Source: Franzmannia pantelleriensis
GTDB lineage: Bacteria > Pseudomonadota > Gammaproteobacteria > Pseudomonadales > Halomonadaceae
Direction: 5' to 3'
DNA length: 64,000 bases
NCBI RefSeq assembly: GCF_900102875.1
Contig: NZ_FNGH01000005.1
Coordinates: 186,001 to 250,000 of the forward strand
Shown here: positions 28,155 to 36,694 of the stretch, one piece after another
How positions within the stretch are numbered: the first letter of the stretch is position 1
How the letters are laid out: the number at the start of each line of letters is the position of its first letter
Made by a program: the position numbers and the translations under genes
Notes under the pieces: model-generated
Told to the model about the DNA's origin: nothing
Database searches by the model: none
What the model saw: the letters and a program-made list of their open reading frames with translations, nothing else

Positions 28155-29217
28155 TGCGCAGGGCGGCATCGTGCAAGTCGATGCGCGACATGTCGCTCTC
28201 GCTCTCTTTGCCCGGCGGCGGGCTGAATGCCAGGCGGCGTTCAGCGGCGTTGCAGGTCTGCCAGCGCAGCGGCGTCGATGAGCGCTTGGCCGGATAGAAC
28301 CCCGCGGTGGCCAGGTTCAGGCAGCCGGCCACGTGGAGTGGCCCGGTGGAGCCGGCGATCAACAGGTCGGCGGCGGCGAGACCCTGGGCAAAGTCGCGCA
28401 GCGATGCGCGCGGCGGCACCAGCTGCGCGTCGAGCCCATGCTCACCGAGTGCCTCGCACAGCGTCTCGGCGGCTTGCTGCTCGCCGGGGCCGAAGGTCAG
28501 TAGCCAGTGCGGTGAGCACTGCGCATGGCGCTCGATGTCGGCCGCCAGCCGCGCGTACTGTGCGCTATCGAGATTGACTGCCGAGCCGCCGCTGCCTGGG
28601 TGCAGGAACACCCAGGGGCGGGTGAGGTCGAGGTCGAGAGTCTGCGCCAGGCGCCGCCGTTCGTTGGCGCACGTCGCCGCGTCGAGCGGCCAGTAGGGCG
28701 GTGCCACCCGGGGTGGGGTAATGCCTAAACGCTTCAACAGCGCTTCGGCGAGTTCGAGGTTGTAGGCATACTCGGGCTGTAGCGAGCGCGACCTGCGCTG
28801 CGTCAGGCGGTGATTATAGAATAGCTGTGCCCACTTGGTGGCCGGGGCCAGCCGCAGAGGAATCTTGGCGCGGAAGCCCAGCCAGCCGATGCGCGGCGTT
28901 GAGAACAGCGTCAGCATTGCATCGAAGCGGGCGCTACGCAGCTGTTCGAGCAGTTCGCGCTGCGCCTGACGCGGTGCGTCATCGCCGGGATCCAGGATCA
29001 CTGCGTCGATCCACGGGCAGGCCTCGGCCAGCGGTGCGGTGTAGGCCGGCACCAGGGCAGTGATATGCAGCACGGCGTTAGCCTGCTTGAGGCATGCCAG
29101 CGCCGGCCAGGCGAGCATGAAATCGCCGAGTTTATCGTTACGCACCACCAGGATGCGCCGCGGCGCATCCTGGGGCGCGGTCATAGGAGAGTCGTCTTGT
29201 CGCACAAGGTCATGCAC
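28111..29217 (-). CDS. Family-9 glycosyltransferase (heptosyltransferase-like)
   Basis: Up to 368 residues. The fold signature ILVVRNDKLGDFMLAWPAL near the N-terminus and STGPLHVAGCLN near residue 310 place it in GT9, though the GSTGPLH version suggests a role other than WaaC or WaaF. Two starts are possible: a GTG at 29217 with AGAGG six bases upstream, or an ATG at 29184 with no ribosome site. With the GTG, the gene overlaps the divergent family-4 gene head-to-head. Its 3' end overlaps the WaaE-like gene by 44 bases. It may add an outer heptose or another core sugar. Confidence 0.78.
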   Translation of the reverse strand: MHDLVRQDDSPMTAPQDAPRRILVVRNDKLGDFMLAWPALACLKQANAVLHITALVPAYTAPLAEACPWIDAVILDPGDDAPRQAQRELLEQLRSARFDAMLTLFSTPRIGWLGFRAKIPLRLAPATKWAQLFYNHRLTQRRSRSLQPEYAYNLELAEALLKRLGITPPRVAPPYWPLDAATCANERRRLAQTLDLDLTRPWVFLHPGSGGSAVNLDSAQYARLAADIERHAQCSPHWLLTFGPGEQQAAETLCEALGEHGLDAQLVPPRASLRDFAQGLAAADLLIAGSTGPLHVAGCLNLATAGFYPAKRSSTPLRWQTCNAAERRLAFSPPPGKESESDMSRIDLHDAALRISALLDRLAVPSGS

Positions 29218-30324
29218 ATCTGCCTCTCAAGCGGCTGGGGTGGTCTGGAAATGTATCCCTCGCGGATTATACCCGAGCTGGAGCATCAGGGCTGGGAGGT
29301 CCATGGAATGGCGCTGGCCGGCTCGCGGGTGGCCGATAGCCTGCGGGCCGCGGGCGTAACGCCGCTGACGGTGGCGTCACGCGGCCAGGCGCTGCTGGCG
29401 ACGGTGCGCATCCTGTCGTATCTGCGTCGCCACCATATTCAGGTGCTGCACTGCCACAAGTCTTCCGACCTGCGGCTGGCCGCGCTGCTCAAGTCGCTGC
29501 GCCCCGGCCTGCGGCTGTTCTTCACCGAGCACATGGGCGTTACCCGCCCCAAGAAGGGACTCTACCACCGATGGGCCTACGGTAAACTGAGCCGTCTTTT
29601 CTCGATCAGCGAGGCAACCCGCGCGCGCAACCTCAAGGCGTTTGCCTTGCCACCCGAGCGTATCCAGCGGCTCTATCTGGGGATCGATCCGGCCCCCTAC
29701 GCCGCTGGCGACGATAGCCAGGCGCTGCGTGGCGAGCTTGGTACCCCACAGGGCGCGCTGCTCATCGGCTTGCCTGGACGGCTGACGCCGGGCAAGGGCC
29801 AGGACCTCTGGTTGGAGGCCCTGGCGCGGCTGGCCGAGCGGGCGCCGGCGCTGCCTTGGCACGCAGCTATGATTGGCGGCCTGACGGCCAGCGAAGGCAG
29901 CGACGAGGCCTATGTCGCTGAGCTCGAGGCCAAGGTCACGGCACTGGGGCTCAACGAGCGGGTCAGCTTTGCAGGCTTCCGCAGCGATCTGCCGCGTCTG
30001 CTGGGTACGCTGGATATCGTCTGCATTCCCTCGACCAATGAGGCCTTCGGTCTGACGGTGATCGAAGCCATGGCCGCCGGTCGGCCGGTGATCGGTGCCG
30101 ACAGCGGGGCAATTCCTGAGTTGCTCGACAGCGAGGTTGGGCGTCTGGCCGCGCCCGACGATCCTGACGCCTGGGCGCGCCAGCTCGAGGCCCTGGCCAG
30201 CGACCCCGGGCTGCGCCAACGCTTGGGCAAGGCCGCTGCCGAGCGGGTGCTGCGTGATTTTACGCTGAGCGCTCACGTGGCGGCTCTGTGCACCGCCTAC
30301 ACAATCAGCATGGAGTCGGCATGA
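29197..30324 (+). CDS. Family-4 glycosyltransferase
   Basis: A 375-residue GT-B enzyme. It starts with TTG at 29197, supported by AGGAGAG seven bases upstream; an ATG at 29212 is the alternative. Typical segments are GWGGLEMYP near the N-terminus, FFTEHMGVTRPKKGLYHRWA, LPGRLTPGKGQDLWLEALARL (in part) and the donor-binding SFAGFRSDLPRLLGTLDIVCIPS and EAFGLTVIEAMAAGRPVI (E-x7-E). It probably extends the lipopolysaccharide core. It overlaps the next gene by an ATGA junction, and its ribosome site lies inside the reading frame of the divergent gene. Confidence 0.85.
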   Translation: MSHKVMHICLSSGWGGLEMYPSRIIPELEHQGWEVHGMALAGSRVADSLRAAGVTPLTVASRGQALLATVRILSYLRRHHIQVLHCHKSSDLRLAALLKSLRPGLRLFFTEHMGVTRPKKGLYHRWAYGKLSRLFSISEATRARNLKAFALPPERIQRLYLGIDPAPYAAGDDSQALRGELGTPQGALLIGLPGRLTPGKGQDLWLEALARLAERAPALPWHAAMIGGLTASEGSDEAYVAELEAKVTALGLNERVSFAGFRSDLPRLLGTLDIVCIPSTNEAFGLTVIEAMAAGRPVIGADSGAIPELLDSEVGRLAAPDDPDAWARQLEALASDPGLRQRLGKAAAERVLRDFTLSAHVAALCTAYTISMESA

Positions 30325-31355
30325 AAGCTTGGGTGGAAAAAGGCGGCTATCTCAATCATACCGGTCGGCGCTGGCTGTCGCGCCTGCACGTCGACAACAT
30401 CAAGCGCATCGTGGTGATTCGCCAGTGCGCCTTCGGTGACATGATGGCGACCCGGCCTTTCCTGGTTGAGCTGCGGCGATTCTTCCCCGGAGCGCATATC
30501 ACCCTGAGCACCGTCAGCCGCTACCAGTACGCGCTGCCGCATGACCTGGTCGATGCCGTGCATGTACTCGACACCGAACAGCGCTCTCTGAAAGGGCGCT
30601 GGGCGCAGCTCAAGGCTCTGGGCGAGCCGGACGTGCTGTTCGATCTCGCCGATACTGCTCGCTCGCGACTGTTGACCCTGCTGACGCCGGCGCGGGTCAA
30701 GCTCGGTTTTCCCTATCGGCGAAGCTTCAACCGCCTGCTGTTTGACATCGGTATTCTGCGTTCGGACTTTCATTACGAGGCGGAGGTGCTGCTCGACTTC
30801 CTTAAGATCATGGGCCACAAGCCACAGTATCCGCTGGAATTCGCCATGCCTCGCCATCGGCGTGAGACGGCGCACCCGCGTATCGTCTACTTTCCGTTCG
30901 CCGCGATGGCTGAAAAGTCGCTATCGCCTGAGTCGTGGTGCGGGGTGATCGAGCAGGCGGCACAGCGCTTGCCGCAGTTCGAGCATGTATTGCTGGAGGG
31001 CCACAAGGACGAGGAGGGCAGTGAGTTTCTGGATCAGGTGTTGGTTCAGCATGACAATGTAAGTGTGCAACCACGCCTAAGCCTCGACGCGTTGGGGCCT
31101 TACATGGCGGCATCCAGCGTGCTGGTGTCGGGGGATACCGGAGTGCGTAACTTGGCCCTGGCGACTCATACGCCGACGCTGGGGATCTTCTTCATGACGG
31201 TGCCGTTTCGCTACTGGCCGCGCTACGAAGATTGCCATGAGGCAGTGTTTCACCGCGATGGCCAAGTCCCGGGTCGGATGGATATCGTTGACGGTCTCGA
31301 GGCCCTGTTGAATCGGCTCTACCCGGCGCGAGGCGTCACTGCTGGCCAAGCCTGA
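30321..31355 (+). CDS. Family-9 glycosyltransferase (heptosyltransferase-like)
   Basis: A 344-residue protein starting at the ATG at 30321 (GGAG upstream, ATGA overlap with the preceding gene). GT9 features are IVVIRQCAFGDMMATRPFL and SGDTGVRNLALATHTPTLG near residue 275, the latter with Asp-Thr-Gly instead of the usual Asp-Ser-Gly. The N-terminal KGGYLNHTGRRWLSRL extension is unlike WaaC or WaaF. The final 37 bases overlap the 3' end of kdkA on the other strand. Substrate unknown; a core sugar transferase is likely. Confidence 0.8.
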   Translation: MKAWVEKGGYLNHTGRRWLSRLHVDNIKRIVVIRQCAFGDMMATRPFLVELRRFFPGAHITLSTVSRYQYALPHDLVDAVHVLDTEQRSLKGRWAQLKALGEPDVLFDLADTARSRLLTLLTPARVKLGFPYRRSFNRLLFDIGILRSDFHYEAEVLLDFLKIMGHKPQYPLEFAMPRHRRETAHPRIVYFPFAAMAEKSLSPESWCGVIEQAAQRLPQFEHVLLEGHKDEEGSEFLDQVLVQHDNVSVQPRLSLDALGPYMAASSVLVSGDTGVRNLALATHTPTLGIFFMTVPFRYWPRYEDCHEAVFHRDGQVPGRMDIVDGLEALLNRLYPARGVTAGQA

Positions 31356-32047
31356 TAGCCGCGGCGAATCACCGCCATTGCACCGGGTGGAGCGTCGAAC
31401 TTGGCCAGCGAACGGGCCAGGCGGTCGAGATTGGCGGCCTGCCAGGCGCCTGGCCGCCGCAGCCGGCAGCGGTCGAGGTCGATCAACCACACGCGGTCCT
31501 CAGCATCCACTAGCAGGTTGCGGGCGTTGAGGTCGACATGGTCGAGACCGGCAGCATGGAAACGCGCAACGGTGGTGCCAACCCGTTCGAGCAGCTCAGG
31601 GTCGGCATCGATCAGCCGCTCGGCCAGCGCTCGGCTGCCGGCCAGCCGCTGAGTGATCAGTGCCGCCTGGTAGCTCAGGCCAGAGCGCCACACGCAGGCC
31701 GCCACCGGCGGGGGCACTGGCAGGCTGCGAGCATGGAGCTCGGCGGTCAAGCGCAGCTCGCGGAAGGCGCGGGTCCGCTCCAGGCCGGTCCACAGGTAGC
31801 GAGCGCGGTTGATGCGGCCGATCAGGCCACCGCGGCGGTAGTGGCGCAACACCCACTGCTGTGTACCGGCCTGCACGAACAGGCTGGTGCCGCGCCCGGG
31901 GGCCTCGCCCACCACGGCCCCTTGGCGGTGCCAGTAGGTGGTCGAGAACAGCGTTGGGTCGATTTGTGAGGCGGGCAAGGCGTCACATACACTGTGCGCA
32001 TCATATAGAATGAATGTTTTCGCCGCCTGGAACCTTGCCAACTGCAT
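31319..32047 (-). CDS. kdkA: 3-deoxy-D-manno-octulosonic acid kinase (KdkA)
   Basis: A 242-residue kinase, started at the ATG at 32047 with AGAGGA upstream. KdkA phosphorylates Kdo at O-4 on lipid A. The kinase-like fold shows WVLRHYRRGG (ATP-binding lysine/arginine region) near residue 75, and HVDLNARNLLVDAEDRVWLIDLDR (catalytic loop and DxD, in part) near 190. The start codon shares the tetranucleotide CATG with the divergent waaC-like start, and the 3' end overlaps the preceding family-9 gene by 37 bases. Confidence 0.88.
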   Translation of the reverse strand: MQLARFQAAKTFILYDAHSVCDALPASQIDPTLFSTTYWHRQGAVVGEAPGRGTSLFVQAGTQQWVLRHYRRGGLIGRINRARYLWTGLERTRAFRELRLTAELHARSLPVPPPVAACVWRSGLSYQAALITQRLAGSRALAERLIDADPELLERVGTTVARFHAAGLDHVDLNARNLLVDAEDRVWLIDLDRCRLRRPGAWQAANLDRLARSLAKFDAPPGAMAVIRRGYQAWPAVTPRAG

Positions 32048-33122
32048 GAAGCGTCCTCTACCCGCCCAGCCTCGCCACATTGGCATCCTGCGCCTGTCCG
32101 CGCTGGGCGATGTGTGTAATCTGGTGCCCACCGTGCGTGCCTTGCAGCGCCAATGGCCCGATGCGCGCATCACCTGGATCATCGGCAAGGGTGAACATAG
32201 TCTACTGGCGGGCCTGTCCGGGGTCGAGTTCGTGGTCTACGACAAGGCCTCCGGCGTGGCCGGCATGCGCGCGCTATGGCGCGAACTCACCGATACGCGC
32301 TTCGACGTGTTGTTGCACATGCAGCAGGCGCTGCGCGCCAGCCTGCTTGGGCTGGGGCTCAAGGCCGGGGTACGAGTGGGCTACGACAAGGCTCGCGCCA
32401 AGGACGCTCAGCACTGGTTCACCCACCGTCAGTTGCCACCACATCCGCGTGCCCACGTTGTCGACTCGTTCATGGACTTCGCGCGGCTGCTTGGGGTCGA
32501 GGATACCCGCCTCGAGTGGCAGCTCAGCGTCCCCGATGCCGCCTACGAGGAGGCGCGCCAGCTCAGCGCCGGGCGCCGCTACCTGATGGTCAGCCCCTGC
32601 AGCAGTGTGCGGGTGCGCAACTTCCGCAACTGGTCGGCAGAGGGCTTTGCCGCGGTGATCGAACATGCCTGGCAGCAGTACGGGCTAGTCACGCTGCTCA
32701 CCGGCAGCGGCACTGCCAAGGAGCGCGAGATGTGCGAGCGAATCACCGCCCTGGTGCCGGACCGCGAGGCGCTGGTCGACGGCGTTGGCCAGCTATCGCT
32801 CAAGGGCTTGCTGGCGCTGATCGACGAGGCCCAGGCGGTGATCGCACCCGACTCCGGCCCGGTGCACATGGCCAATGCCCTCGGCACTCCGGTGATTGGC
32901 CTTTACGCCACCTCCAACCTGCAGCGTACCGGCCCCTATGACTGGCGCCACCTGGCGGTGGACCGCTACCCCCAGGCGGTGGCGCGCTTTCTGCACAAGG
33001 ACATCGAGGCGCTCGGTTGGGGCGAGCGGGTGCGTCACCCGGATGCCATGTCCCTGATTGCTGCCGACGACGTCATCGAGCGTTTGGATACTCTACTCAC
33101 GGAGCCACGTGATGAAACTTGA
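32046..33122 (+). CDS. waaC: Family-9 glycosyltransferase, heptosyltransferase I candidate
   Basis: A 358-residue protein from the ATG at 32046. GT9 features are [20 protein letters not shown] and [20 protein letters not shown], both well conserved. In its position just before hldE and waaA, and facing kdkA, it is a good candidate for the enzyme that adds the first heptose to Kdo, but sequence alone does not separate WaaC from WaaQ. No convincing ribosome site precedes the ATG; an in-frame ATG at 32010 would extend it by 12 residues into the kdkA coding region. The 3' end overlaps hldE by 11 bases. Confidence 0.7.
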   Translation: MKRPLPAQPRHIGILRLSALGDVCNLVPTVRALQRQWPDARITWIIGKGEHSLLAGLSGVEFVVYDKASGVAGMRALWRELTDTRFDVLLHMQQALRASLLGLGLKAGVRVGYDKARAKDAQHWFTHRQLPPHPRAHVVDSFMDFARLLGVEDTRLEWQLSVPDAAYEEARQLSAGRRYLMVSPCSSVRVRNFRNWSAEGFAAVIEHAWQQYGLVTLLTGSGTAKEREMCERITALVPDREALVDGVGQLSLKGLLALIDEAQAVIAPDSGPVHMANALGTPVIGLYATSNLQRTGPYDWRHLAVDRYPQAVARFLHKDIEALGWGERVRHPDAMSLIAADDVIERLDTLLTEPRDET

Positions 33123-34542
33123 TCTCACCGCCCTGGAACAGGCCCGCGTGCTGGTGGTGGGCGATGCCATGCTCGACCGCTACTGGCATGGCGGCACCTC
33201 GCGGATCTCCCCCGAGGCGCCGGTGCCGGTGGTGCGCGTCGAGGAGGCCGACGACCGCCCGGGCGGTGCCGCCAACGTGGCGCTCAATATCGCCTCATTG
33301 GGTGGCCATGCCGGCCTCGCCGGTCTGGTCGGCGACGATGCCAACGCCGATCTGCTCAGTACCCGCCTGGAAGATGCCGGAGTGAGCACTCACTTCCAGC
33401 GCAGTGCAGAGATTCCCACGATCACCAAGCTACGGGTGATGAGCCGCAATCAGCAGTTGATCCGTCTCGACTTCGAGCAGGGGCTCGGTGATGTCGATAC
33501 TAGCGCGCTCACCGAGCGCGTCGCGGCGGCACTGGACGACGTCGACCTGGTGATCCTGTCCGACTACGGCAAGGGTACGCTCAACCGCATCGAGGAGCTG
33601 ATCGCACTGGTGCGTGGCGCCGGCAAGCGAGTGCTGGTCGATCCCAAGGGCAGCGATTTTCGCCGTTATCACGGCGCCAGCGTGATCACCCCCAATCTTA
33701 CCGAGTTCGAGGCGGTGGTAGGCCCTTGCCGCAGCGATGACGAGCTGGCTGCCAAAGGTGAGGCGCTGCGCGCCGAGCTGGAACTGGAAGCGCTGCTGAT
33801 CACCCGCAGTGAGAAGGGCATGACGCTGATTCGCGGTGATCACGCCCCCCTGCACCTGCCGACCCGGGCGCGTGAAGTGTTCGATGTCACCGGCGCCGGC
33901 GATACCGTGATTGGGGTGCTCGGCCTGGCCCTGGCTGCCGATCACGGCTTCGCCGAGGCCATGACCCTGGCTAATCTCGCCGCTGGCCTGGTGGTGGCCA
34001 AGCCGGGCACCGCCACGCTTTCGATCGCCGAGCTATATACCGCTGTGCATGGCGACAAGCTGGCCGAGTTCGGCGTGATCGGCGAGGTGCCGCTGATCGA
34101 GGCAGTGCGCGCGGCCCAGGCCCGCGGCGAGCGCGTAGTGATGACCAATGGCTGTTTCGATATCCTACACGCCGGGCACGTCGCCTACCTGGAGCATGCC
34201 CGCCAGCTCGGAGATCGCTTGATCGTGGCAGTCAACGACGACGCGTCCATCGGCCGCCTCAAGGGGCCCAAGCGTCCGATCAACCCGCTGGCGCGACGCA
34301 TGCAAGTGCTGTCCGGGCTCGGCGCGGTGGATTGGGTGGTCCCCTTCGGTGAGGACACCCCGCAGCGGCTGATCGAGGCGGTGCTGCCGGATATTCTGGT
34401 CAAGGGCGGCGACTACCGGCCCGAGGAGATCGCCGGTGGTCAGGCGGTGCGTGACGCTGGCGGCGAGGTGCGGGTGCTGGGCTTCGAGGACGGGGTCTCG
34501 ACTACCGCGATGATTTCCACCATCCTCGACCGCGAGCGCTGA
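33112..34542 (+). CDS. hldE: Bifunctional heptose 7-phosphate kinase / heptose 1-phosphate adenylyltransferase
   Basis: A 476-residue two-domain enzyme of normal length. The N-terminal PfkB-type kinase domain (about 1-320) has [30 protein letters not shown] and [13 protein letters not shown]; the C-terminal nucleotidyltransferase domain (about 345-476) has [20 protein letters not shown] with the HxGH motif and LVKGGDY. It carries out the kinase step before GmhB and the adenylyl step after it. Stop and waaA start overlap as TGATG. Confidence 0.97.
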   Translation: MKLDLTALEQARVLVVGDAMLDRYWHGGTSRISPEAPVPVVRVEEADDRPGGAANVALNIASLGGHAGLAGLVGDDANADLLSTRLEDAGVSTHFQRSAEIPTITKLRVMSRNQQLIRLDFEQGLGDVDTSALTERVAAALDDVDLVILSDYGKGTLNRIEELIALVRGAGKRVLVDPKGSDFRRYHGASVITPNLTEFEAVVGPCRSDDELAAKGEALRAELELEALLITRSEKGMTLIRGDHAPLHLPTRAREVFDVTGAGDTVIGVLGLALAADHGFAEAMTLANLAAGLVVAKPGTATLSIAELYTAVHGDKLAEFGVIGEVPLIEAVRAAQARGERVVMTNGCFDILHAGHVAYLEHARQLGDRLIVAVNDDASIGRLKGPKRPINPLARRMQVLSGLGAVDWVVPFGEDTPQRLIEAVLPDILVKGGDYRPEEIAGGQAVRDAGGEVRVLGFEDGVSTTAMISTILDRER

Positions 34543-35837
34543 TGGCGGCTGGCAAGCCCTGGGCGCGGGGACTCTATTCCGCGGCGCTGGCCCTGCTGGC
34601 GCCGCTGATCTGGCGTCGGGTCTGGCGCGAGCAGCGCCCCGGGCGTCCGCGCCGCGAGCGGCTGGGGCTGATGGCGCCGCCGCCGCGCCCCAGTCTATGG
34701 CTGCACTGTGCGTCGCTGGGCGAGATACAGGCTGCTCGGCCGCTGATCGAGGCGCTGCTCGACGACTATCCTGCTCACCACCTCACGGTCACCACCATGA
34801 CCGCCACCGGCGCCGAGCGCGTCGAGGCAATGATCGCCGCGCGCCGCGAGGCCAGTCTAGCGACGCGACTGCATCATCGTTTCCTGCCGTTGGATTTCCC
34901 CGGCGCGGCGCGGCGCTTCGTGGCGCGGTTGTCACCGGCGCTGGCGATCGTCTTCGAAACCGAGCTATGGCCCAACCTGCTGGTTGCTTGCCGCCGCCGC
35001 GGGATCCCCTTGGCGGTGGTCAACGGCCGACTCTCGCCGCAGGCCTTTGCACGCTATCGTCGGATTCGCCCGCTGATGCAGGACGCGCTGTGCGGCATCG
35101 ACTGGCTGGCGGCCAAGTCCGCACAGGATCTCGCCCGCTTCCGGGCGCTGGGCATGGATGCCGCGCGCAGCCAGGCGGTGGGTTCGCTGAAGTTCGATAT
35201 CAGCGTGGCGCCCGAGCTGCGAAGCGAGGCCGAAACGCTGCGCGTCACGCTGGGTGATCGTCCGGTATGGATTGCCGGTTCCACCCATCCCGGCGAGGAT
35301 CAGCAGTTGCTCGAGGCCCATGCGCTGTTACGCCGCTCCCACCGCAACGCGCTGCTGGTGCTGGTGCCGCGCCACCCTCAGCGTTTCGATGCGGTCGCAG
35401 CGCTGTGCGAGGCGCATGGCATGCCGGCGCCTCGCCGCTCGCTTGGACAGCTGCCGCCACGTGACGCGGCGGTCTACCTGGGCGATACCCTTGGCGAACT
35501 CACGCTTCTCTACGGCGCTGCTGATCTGGCCTTCGTCGGCGGCAGCCTGGTGCCGGTGGGCGGCCACAACCTGCTCGAACCGGCGGCAATGGGCACTCCG
35601 GTGCTCAGCGGCGAGCAGCTGGCCAACTTCCAGGATGTCGCCGCCGTGCTTGATGACGCCGATGCGCTGGTACGTGTCGCCGACGCCGCTGGGCTGGCTA
35701 GCACACTCGCCGCCCTGTTTGACGATGAAGCCGAGCGATTGCGACTGGGCGAGGCTGGCCAGCGGGTGGTGGCGGCCAACCGCGGCGCTCTGGCGAGTAC
35801 CCGGGAAGGCTTGGCGCGATTGCTACCAGCTGAGTGA
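34542..35837 (+). CDS. waaA: Lipid IVA 3-deoxy-D-manno-octulosonic acid transferase
   Basis: A 431-residue family-30 glycosyltransferase that attaches Kdo to lipid A. The N-terminal hydrophobic anchor LYSAALALLAPLIWRRVW is followed by RRERLGL, LWLHCASLGEIQAARPLIEA with the catalytic Glu, FETELWPNLLVACRRRGIPL and, in the donor site, VGGSLVPVGGHNLLEPAAMGTPVL. Presence of kdkA suggests a single, phosphorylated Kdo, as in Haemophilus or Vibrio. It is the last gene of the plus-strand set and converges on rpiA with an 8-base gap. Confidence 0.95.
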   Translation: MAAGKPWARGLYSAALALLAPLIWRRVWREQRPGRPRRERLGLMAPPPRPSLWLHCASLGEIQAARPLIEALLDDYPAHHLTVTTMTATGAERVEAMIAARREASLATRLHHRFLPLDFPGAARRFVARLSPALAIVFETELWPNLLVACRRRGIPLAVVNGRLSPQAFARYRRIRPLMQDALCGIDWLAAKSAQDLARFRALGMDAARSQAVGSLKFDISVAPELRSEAETLRVTLGDRPVWIAGSTHPGEDQQLLEAHALLRRSHRNALLVLVPRHPQRFDAVAALCEAHGMPAPRRSLGQLPPRDAAVYLGDTLGELTLLYGAADLAFVGGSLVPVGGHNLLEPAAMGTPVLSGEQLANFQDVAAVLDDADALVRVADAAGLASTLAALFDDEAERLRLGEAGQRVVAANRGALASTREGLARLLPAE

Positions 35838-35845
35838 GTACTCGC

Positions 35846-36523
35846 TTACTCGGTGGGTGTCAGGCGCTCAACGCCGCTGGTATCGCCGAGAAACAGCACG
35901 TCGGCCCCGCGGGCGGCAAATAGGCCGTTGGTCACTACGCCGACGATGGCGTTCAAGCGCGCTTCCATGGCCACCGGGTCATCGATCATGAAGTCGAAGC
36001 AGTCGATGATCTGGTTGCCGTTGTCGGTCACCACCCCCTGGCGATAGACCGGATCGGCGCCCAGTTTGACCAGTTCTCGGGCTACATAGGAGCGCGCCAT
36101 GGGGATCACCTCCACCGGCAGCGGAAAGGCGCCGAGGCGTGCCACCCGCTTGGAAGCGTCGGCGATGCAGATGAAAAGCTCGCTGCAGGCGGCGACGATC
36201 TTCTCGCGGGTCAGGGCCGCTCCGCCGCCTTTGATCATGTGTAAGTGAGCATTTACTTCGTCTGCACCATCGATGTAGAAAGGCACGCTTCCTACTTCGT
36301 TGAGCTCGAACACCGCGATGTCGTGTCTCCGCAGACGCTCGGCGCTGGCTTCGGAGCTGGCCACTGCCCCCTTGAAGCTGTCGCGCAGCTCGGCCAGTCG
36401 GTCGATGAAGCAGTTGGCCGTGGAGCCGGTGCCGATGCCGAGTACGGTGTCGCGGTAAAGATACGGGCGGACTTCATCGATGGCCGCGGCGGCCACGGCG
36501 TCCTTGAGTTCGTCTTGGGTCAT
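35846..36523 (-). CDS. rpiA: Ribose-5-phosphate isomerase A
   Basis: A 225-residue protein of the usual length that interconverts ribose 5-phosphate and ribulose 5-phosphate. [39 protein letters not shown] (in part) and the C-terminal [17 protein letters not shown] identify it. It is divergent from ilvA across 171 bases, as in many gammaproteobacteria; I see no leader-peptide attenuator there. Confidence 0.96.
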   Translation of the reverse strand: MTQDELKDAVAAAAIDEVRPYLYRDTVLGIGTGSTANCFIDRLAELRDSFKGAVASSEASAERLRRHDIAVFELNEVGSVPFYIDGADEVNAHLHMIKGGGAALTREKIVAACSELFICIADASKRVARLGAFPLPVEVIPMARSYVARELVKLGADPVYRQGVVTDNGNQIIDCFDFMIDDPVAMEARLNAIVGVVTNGLFAARGADVLFLGDTSGVERLTPTE

Positions 36524-36694
36524 GGGCGTATTCGTCGCAACTGGTGGATGAAAGCGCCATCAGTATACGTGAGCCGCTCGCCGCTGTGGATGACGCGCTG
36601 GACGCCGGGGCCGCGGGAATGCTACCAATAGGGGTTTTCTCCGCCGTTTGCGGTTTGCGCTCCCGCGCTGCGTCATTCCCATCAGGACATCAGG

